From Ketobacter sp. MCCC 1A13808 (GTDB lineage: Bacteria; Pseudomonadota; Gammaproteobacteria; Pseudomonadales; Ketobacteraceae): DNA of 35,512 nucleotides. The stretch covers positions 1 to 35,512 of the forward strand of contig NZ_VRKW01000023.1 of NCBI RefSeq assembly GCF_009746715.1, given 5' to 3'. Below the pieces are notes generated by a model. That model ran no database searches. It had not been told where the DNA came from and saw only the letters and a program-made list of their open reading frames with translations. Positions 31,710 through 35,512 of the stretch are shown one piece after another. The translations under genes and the position numbers were made by a program. Numbering within the stretch: position 1 is the first letter of the stretch; the number at the start of each line of letters is the position of its first letter.

Positions 31710-32627
31710 ATGCATCAACACGATCATTCACACCACAAAGATGAAAGTGCAAGCCGCATAGCAATGGCGTTCTTTCTTAACGTGGGCTTTACCATCATCG
31801 AATTCATCGGCGGCTGGCTCACCAACAGCACGGCTATCATGGCCGATGCGGTGCACGATCTGGGCGACAGTCTGTCCATTGGCAGCGCCTGGTTCCTGAA
31901 CCGGCTGGGACGTAAATCCGCCGACACCGAATTCACCTATGGCTACCGGCGGTTGTCCCTGTTCGGCGCCCTGATCAACGGCCTGGTATTGATTGCCGGA
32001 TCGCTGTGGGTATTAGGCGAAGCAATTCCCCGACTGGCCAATCCAGTGATGCCCGTCACCGAGGGCATGTTAGCGCTGGCGATTCTGGGCGTCACCGTCA
32101 ACGGTATTGCTGCTTATCGCCTTAGCAAGGGAAATACGCTGAACGAAAAGGTATTGAACTGGCATTTATTGGAAGATGTGCTGGGGTGGGTGGCAGTGCT
32201 GATTATTTCAATCGTTTTGCAGTTTGCCGACTGGCCTATTCTCGACCCATTGTTATCGGTGGGGTTTACTCTCTTTATTCTGTTTAATGTGTGTCGGAAT
32301 CTTTGGGTAACCTGCAAGCTTTTCTTTCAGGCTGTTCCAGATAAGGCGCTTCACGAAGAGATCCGGCGAACACTAATTGGCATTAATGGCATCAGCGGAA
32401 TTCATCACCAGCACCTCTGGTCCCTGGATGGTGAACAGCATGTATTGACGGCCCATATCGTAGCGGATCACGAGGGAGTTTTTGGCCCTGACGAATACTG
32501 TGCCATCAAACAATCCATTGCTATGGCGCTCGAACAATACCCGCTGGCTCACACCACAATTGAAATCGAACTGCCCGAAGAAGCTTGCCGGGATCAACCC
32601 GTGCCCAGCCAAACGGATCAGCACTAA
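31710..32627 (+). CDS. czcD: CzcD-like cation diffusion facilitator
   Basis: From ATG 31710 (AAGGG seven bases upstream; a TTG at 31704 is less likely) the protein has 305 residues with a His-rich N-terminus [11 protein letters not shown]. Membrane segment 2 has ADAVHDLGD (H49, D53) and segment 5 has WHLLEDVLG (H and D four apart), the HxxxD pair of Zn/Cd-type CDF proteins. A C-terminal cytoplasmic ferredoxin-like domain ([19 protein letters not shown]) follows. It exports Zn, Cd or Co to the periplasm in exchange for protons. Confidence 0.92.
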   Translation: MHQHDHSHHKDESASRIAMAFFLNVGFTIIEFIGGWLTNSTAIMADAVHDLGDSLSIGSAWFLNRLGRKSADTEFTYGYRRLSLFGALINGLVLIAGSLWVLGEAIPRLANPVMPVTEGMLALAILGVTVNGIAAYRLSKGNTLNEKVLNWHLLEDVLGWVAVLIISIVLQFADWPILDPLLSVGFTLFILFNVCRNLWVTCKLFFQAVPDKALHEEIRRTLIGINGISGIHHQHLWSLDGEQHVLTAHIVADHEGVFGPDEYCAIKQSIAMALEQYPLAHTTIEIELPEEACRDQPVPSQTDQH

Positions 32628-32641
32628 CAAGAGAACTTCGT

Positions 32642-33166
32642 ATGTCCATCCTCTACACGCTCGGTTTGTTTATCATCACAGCTATTGCGGAAATAGTCGG
32701 CTGCTACCTGCCATACCTCTGGCTGAAGAAATCGGCATCCGCATGGGTTCTGCTGCCGGCTGCGTTCAGCCTGGCGTTGTTTGCCTGGTTACTGTTGTGG
32801 GCAAACAAATAAGTCTGTAACTGGACAGTGCTGGAGCCCCGATTCTACCGTCGTCAGATATGCCTTACCGAAAATTATATTTGTAACTGAATGAACGATT
32901 TTCGCCTTAAATCACGCTACAGCCTGCATTCCACCGTTTTAGTTACAGACTTATTTGTTACGGTTACAAACATATTTGTTCAACTACAACTGTCTCTTCA
33001 TCCAACCACCGCGGGCCGGGTTTATGCCGCCTATGGCGGCGTCTATGTTTCGACAGCCATGCTGTGGCTATGGGGTGTGGATGGGATTCGCCCGCACCTA
33101 TGGGATTTTGTTGGCGTGGCCGTCACTCTGGTAGGGATGGGCATTATCATGTTCGCACCGAGATGA
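32642..33166 (+). pseudogene. ynfA: YnfA-family membrane protein, split by a MITE
   Basis: The first part, from ATG 32642, reads [32 protein letters not shown] and SLALFAWLL, then stops inside an insertion (32795-32988). The frame resumes after it with [20 protein letters not shown] and ends IIMFAPR at 33166. Removing the 194-bp insertion and one 4-bp repeat (198 bp in all) joins the halves in frame, so YnfA was intact before. YnfA is a small four-helix membrane protein related to drug exporters. A 57-codon truncated product with two helices could still be made. Confidence 0.9.
32795..32988. mobile_element. 194-bp MITE in ynfA, 4-bp target duplication
   Basis: The element is flanked by ACTG on both sides (32791-32794 and 32989-32992). 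Its ends are related inverted repeats of about 26 bp (TGTGGGCAAACAAATAAGTC... and TGTAGTTGAACAAATATGTT...). A perfect 19-bp internal inverted repeat, AACAAATAAGTCTGTAACT, is at 32804-32822 and 32941-32959. A further partial copy is near 32873-32887. Ends starting TGT with multiple subterminal repeats recall IS21-type elements. No transposase is inside. Confidence 0.85.
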
Positions 33167-33178
33167 TTTCGATCCTGT

Positions 33179-34207
33179 TTACTTTCCCTTTTTTGGAGAT
33201 TCAGCGTTCAGCAGCAAACTCATTTTTTCCATCAGAATGACTGACGCGTTATTGTTGAACTGCTGTCCTTCCTCAATGTACTCCCAAACGGTAGCATCAC
33301 TTTTCCAACCTCCTTGCTTTTTAATCAGTTCATAGTCCACGCGTTCCCGAGCCGCCGAGGTAGAGAGGCCGCGACGAAAACTGTGACTGCTCAGTTCGGG
33401 GACAAAATCGAACTGACAGGCTTTACCAAGGGTTTTGAGCACATCATTGATTGCCCCAGGATTCAATTGCCTGGCTTGAACCTGATCCCAGCGATTGACC
33501 GGCCGAAACAGCGGACCAATCGCTATATCAGCGGTATCCATCCATTGCTTTATTGCTCTGGCTGGACAACAGGTTGGATTCCCTGCAAAAGGCAGGGCTC
33601 GCACTAAGCCAGTAGCTTGCTGATCGGTCTTGGAACGGGGCAGCCGAATGATCAAGCCCTCAGGCTCCCACACCAGGTCCGTGACTTGTATTGCGAGCAA
33701 CTCGCTGCGACGAAACGCCCCGAAGAAGCCCGTTAGCACCAGTGCGATATCCCGATACTTCTTCTTGCTATCTGGTAGTTGCTGGAGATGCTTTACCATC
33801 TGTGCGATGTGCTCCAGGCGCAGCGCCTTGGCTTTGCGTTTGGGTTGGCCGTGAGTGCGGCGGATGCCTTCCATCGTTTTGCGCACGAGAGGATCTTTTA
33901 CTGGATCAGCGACTCCCTGGTAGTAGTGCCATTGGCCGATGGCCGTCAGGTGGAGATCCAGTGTCCGAGGGTTGAGAGATTCAGCTTTGATCAGTAGATA
34001 GCGCACGACAGTATCCCTGTCGGTAGGCAGTCGGCCACCCCATTTTTCGAATTGGCGAATGGCCGAGCGATACGCTTTGCGCGTGTTGTCAGAGGTGGCT
34101 GCCTGGAGATAGTGACGCAGCGCTTCGGATTCCCGATGGGCAATCTGATATGATCGCTCATTACGTAATGATAAGTCAGTGGTCAATTTGGGTGGTTTGC
34201 TGTGCAT
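33179..34207 (-). CDS. tnpS: TnpS-like tyrosine recombinase (cointegrate resolution)
   Basis: The 342-residue protein has the tyrosine-recombinase residues R166/R167 (GAFRRSELLA), H275 and R278 (SSHSFRRG), W301 (GGWKSD) and nucleophile Y310 (WEYIEEG), with an N-terminal SAM-like domain (SDNTRKAYRSAIRQFEKW). It lies near one transposon end and is divergent from tnpT across a 204-bp gap containing a dyad, as in Tn4651-type elements, where TnpS resolves cointegrates at that site. Confidence 0.88.
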   Translation of the reverse strand: MHSKPPKLTTDLSLRNERSYQIAHRESEALRHYLQAATSDNTRKAYRSAIRQFEKWGGRLPTDRDTVVRYLLIKAESLNPRTLDLHLTAIGQWHYYQGVADPVKDPLVRKTMEGIRRTHGQPKRKAKALRLEHIAQMVKHLQQLPDSKKKYRDIALVLTGFFGAFRRSELLAIQVTDLVWEPEGLIIRLPRSKTDQQATGLVRALPFAGNPTCCPARAIKQWMDTADIAIGPLFRPVNRWDQVQARQLNPGAINDVLKTLGKACQFDFVPELSSHSFRRGLSTSAARERVDYELIKKQGGWKSDATVWEYIEEGQQFNNNASVILMEKMSLLLNAESPKKGK

Positions 34208-34286
34208 GAATCGAATTCCTATCGCGGTCGCTCAAAAGGCGGCTATGTACCGGCGTTACAAGTGAAAAAATTATGCCTGATTATCA

Positions 34287-34318
34287 TAACCAACGATAAT
34301 GGTCATTATCGTTGGTTA
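34287..34318. other. Candidate resolution core site (rst) between tnpS and tnpT
   Basis: TAACCAACGATAATG (34287-34301) and CATTATCGTTGGTTA (34304-34318) are exact complements with a 2-base centre. A 32-bp dyad in the divergent tnpS-tnpT gap is where the resolution site of Tn4651-like transposons lies. The central AATGGTCATT or a slightly shorter segment would be the strand-exchange spacer. The rest of the gap (34320-34400) is AT-rich and should hold promoters and TnpT sites. Confidence 0.75.
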
Positions 34319-34411
34319 GAATTTGAAATTCAATCGTATTTGAAAAACATCAATATAATGTTATTTTACGTGTTACATAATACGTTATTAAATAATCTGA
34401 GAGGAATCCAC

Positions 34412-35461
34412 ATGGCCCGTGCCGGTGTCACTTACCACGACGTTGCCAAAGCCGCTGAAGCGATCAAAAGTCAGCGCCAAGAACCTACTGTAGACCGGGT
34501 GCGTGAACACCTCGGAACCGGCAGCAAAAGCACCATCGCACCACTGCTCAAACGTTGGCGATCAGATAACGGAGAGGCGGCCGATATCGGCGGGCTACCG
34601 AACGACTTAATCGAAGTGGTAAAGTCGCTGTATGAGCGGGTACAACAAATGGCCGACCATCGTATCGAGCAGGCCCGTCAGGAATTTGAAGGTTTCAATA
34701 ACGAGCTTCGTAAAGAGTTGACCGATTCCAAAAACACAATCGCGCAGCTTACTGCTCGACAACAAGATCTTGAAAGCCAGATTGAGCGGCAAAACAAAGA
34801 AAAAGGTGAGGAAAAAAAGTTTCTGGAAGGTGCGCGTATCAGCCTGGTTAAAGCCGAGTCCCAACGAGACGAAGCGATTGCGAGGACTACTGAACTGAAG
34901 GGAAGCGTTGCTGAACTCAAGCAGGAAAACAAGGATATTCGAGAGCACTTTGAACACTATCAGCAGCGCACAGCGGAAGACCGTCAGCAGGAGCGCGAAC
35001 AGTTTCGCACTGTTATTCAGGGATTAAAAGATCAGATTCGTGATCTGCAACACCGGCTCACCCAAGCCGAGTCCAAAGCGTCTGAGTTATTTGATGCTAA
35101 TGCACAGTTACAAAGCAACGCCGGTAAACTTGAACAAGCCAATGCAACGCTAAACAGGGAGCTAAACGGAAAGATAGAAGATATCCAGGGTCTGAAGCGC
35201 GAGCTTGAAGACGCCGTGACGAAGTATCGGGATTCCCAGCATAAAAATGAACAAATGGCGGAAAACATGGCAGTGATCACCACCCAAAAAGCAGATGTGA
35301 GCAAGGAATTGGCTGTGTCAGCTCAAGTATTGGAGACCACCAAAGCCGAACTAAAAGCCTGCCAGGACAAGATTGCATTTCTGACTGACGAGAACAAGGT
35401 AATACTTCAGGAAAAGGCGATGATCCAGGGGCAGTTTAAGCAACTCCAGGGCTCGCTATGA
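34412..35461 (+). CDS. tnpT: TnpT-like resolution accessory protein (KfrA-type N-terminus, coiled coil)
   Basis: From ATG 34412, with a strong GAGAGGAA site, the protein has 349 residues. The first 60 (ARAGVTYHDVAKAAEAIKSQ, then GTGSKSTIAPLLKRW) are the KfrA/plasmid-replication-region DNA-binding domain. From about residue 80 to the end it is one long charged coiled coil, with heptads such as LKQENKDIREHFEHYQQR. TnpT of Tn4651 has this design and helps TnpS in cointegrate resolution. The frame is open upstream to 34202 but that part covers the resolution site and is not coding. The end of the gene is repeated at bases 1-70. Confidence 0.85.
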   Translation: MARAGVTYHDVAKAAEAIKSQRQEPTVDRVREHLGTGSKSTIAPLLKRWRSDNGEAADIGGLPNDLIEVVKSLYERVQQMADHRIEQARQEFEGFNNELRKELTDSKNTIAQLTARQQDLESQIERQNKEKGEEKKFLEGARISLVKAESQRDEAIARTTELKGSVAELKQENKDIREHFEHYQQRTAEDRQQEREQFRTVIQGLKDQIRDLQHRLTQAESKASELFDANAQLQSNAGKLEQANATLNRELNGKIEDIQGLKRELEDAVTKYRDSQHKNEQMAENMAVITTQKADVSKELAVSAQVLETTKAELKACQDKIAFLTDENKVILQEKAMIQGQFKQLQGSL

Positions 35462-35512
35462 TCGTGTTAGAGCCAAACTTGTCAAATTTGTCGGTTCTTC
35501 CACAGAACCCCT

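Larger units (their letters stand above)
19178..35511. mobile_element. Tn3-family metal-resistance transposon with TnpS/TnpT resolution system, 16.3 kb
   Basis: The element is bounded by 38-bp inverted repeats (19178-19215 and 35474-35511, one mismatch) and a TTGTA duplication. It carries tnpA, a ParE/Phd toxin-antitoxin locus, a MerR regulator, two CDF transporters, czcCBA with accessory periplasmic genes, a broken ynfA, and tnpS/tnpT with a central inverted repeat. The tyrosine recombinase plus TnpT layout is that of the Tn4651-like group rather than serine-resolvase Tn3 or Tn21. The metal genes are visibly more GC-rich than the plasmid genes at 1-4 kb. Confidence 0.93.

Noticed and set aside
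34202-34411. N-terminal extension of tnpT to 34202
   Set aside because: It would translate through the resolution-site dyad and AT-rich promoter DNA. The strong GAGAGGAA site before ATG 34412 and the KfrA-like start MARAGVTYHDV fix the start.
19178-35511. Integron or CRISPR content in the transposon cargo
   Set aside because: No integron integrase, attC-like cassette pattern, or regularly spaced short-repeat array was seen in the transposon or elsewhere in the window.

Overview
The window is a circular replicon opened for presentation. Bases 1-121 are repeated exactly at 35392-35512, so the molecule closes at 35,391 bp. It is a plasmid: it has a RepA-type initiator with iterons and a DnaA box, a ParA plus ribbon-helix-helix partition pair, several toxin-antitoxin genes, and an RP4-like oriT next to a traK-like gene but no relaxase. 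The RepA and TraK types, the RP4-like nic region, the degenerate tRNA-Glu and tRNA-Gly relics and the Tn3-family transposon point to a gammaproteobacterium, possibly marine or halophilic (Marinobacter/Pseudomonas/Halomonas-like). The genus cannot be fixed from this sequence.

Backbone, part 1 (126-5300 and 16799-19177). A minus-strand gene set resembles the first half of D-cycloserine biosynthesis. It holds a DcsB-type N-hydroxyarginine hydrolase (2016-2822), a DcsA/GntA-type (YqcI/YcgG) N-hydroxylase (1165-1986), a DMT exporter (153-1061), then a DcsD-type O-acetylserine sulfhydrylase homologue (18154-19113) and an M20 carbamoylase/ureidopropionase-type hydrolase (16799-18091). No racemase, serine acetyltransferase or ATP-grasp cyclase is present, so the product is probably not D-cycloserine. 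A related aminooxy amino acid such as O-amino-L-serine is a reasonable guess. A divergent EctB-like aminotransferase (3989-5287) lies beyond an AT-rich intergenic region that contains a 265-bp MITE-like element. The set is cut between the exporter and the DcsD-like gene by the transposon; without it the gap would be about 91 bp.

Backbone, part 2 (5300-16798). In order: a terminator, an RP4-like oriT and traK; a ParD-like orphan antitoxin; a PIN toxin with a Phd/UPF0175-type antitoxin; relics of tRNA-Glu and tRNA-Gly beside a tyrosine recombinase; a possible small structured RNA; two unknown genes, one with iteron-like repeats upstream; a NYN - cpSLOG (frameshifted) - Zn-ribbon cassette; a second ParD-like paralogue; an orphan VapB/VagC-like antitoxin; the iteron origin with repA and the parA/RHH operon; and an IS66-family transposase remnant.

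Transposon (19178-35511, 16.3 kb). This is a complete Tn3-family element of the TnpS/TnpT type, with 38-bp terminal inverted repeats (one mismatch) and a 5-bp TTGTA target duplication. One end carries tnpA and a ParE/Phd toxin-antitoxin locus with an extra small gene. The other end carries divergent tnpS and tnpT around a 32-bp inverted-repeat candidate resolution site. The cargo is a heavy-metal resistance block: a MerR/CadR-PbrR-like regulator, a divergent CDF transporter, CzcI-like and unknown periplasmic proteins, CzcCBA, CzcD and a ynfA gene. The ynfA gene has been split by a 194-bp MITE with a 4-bp target duplication.
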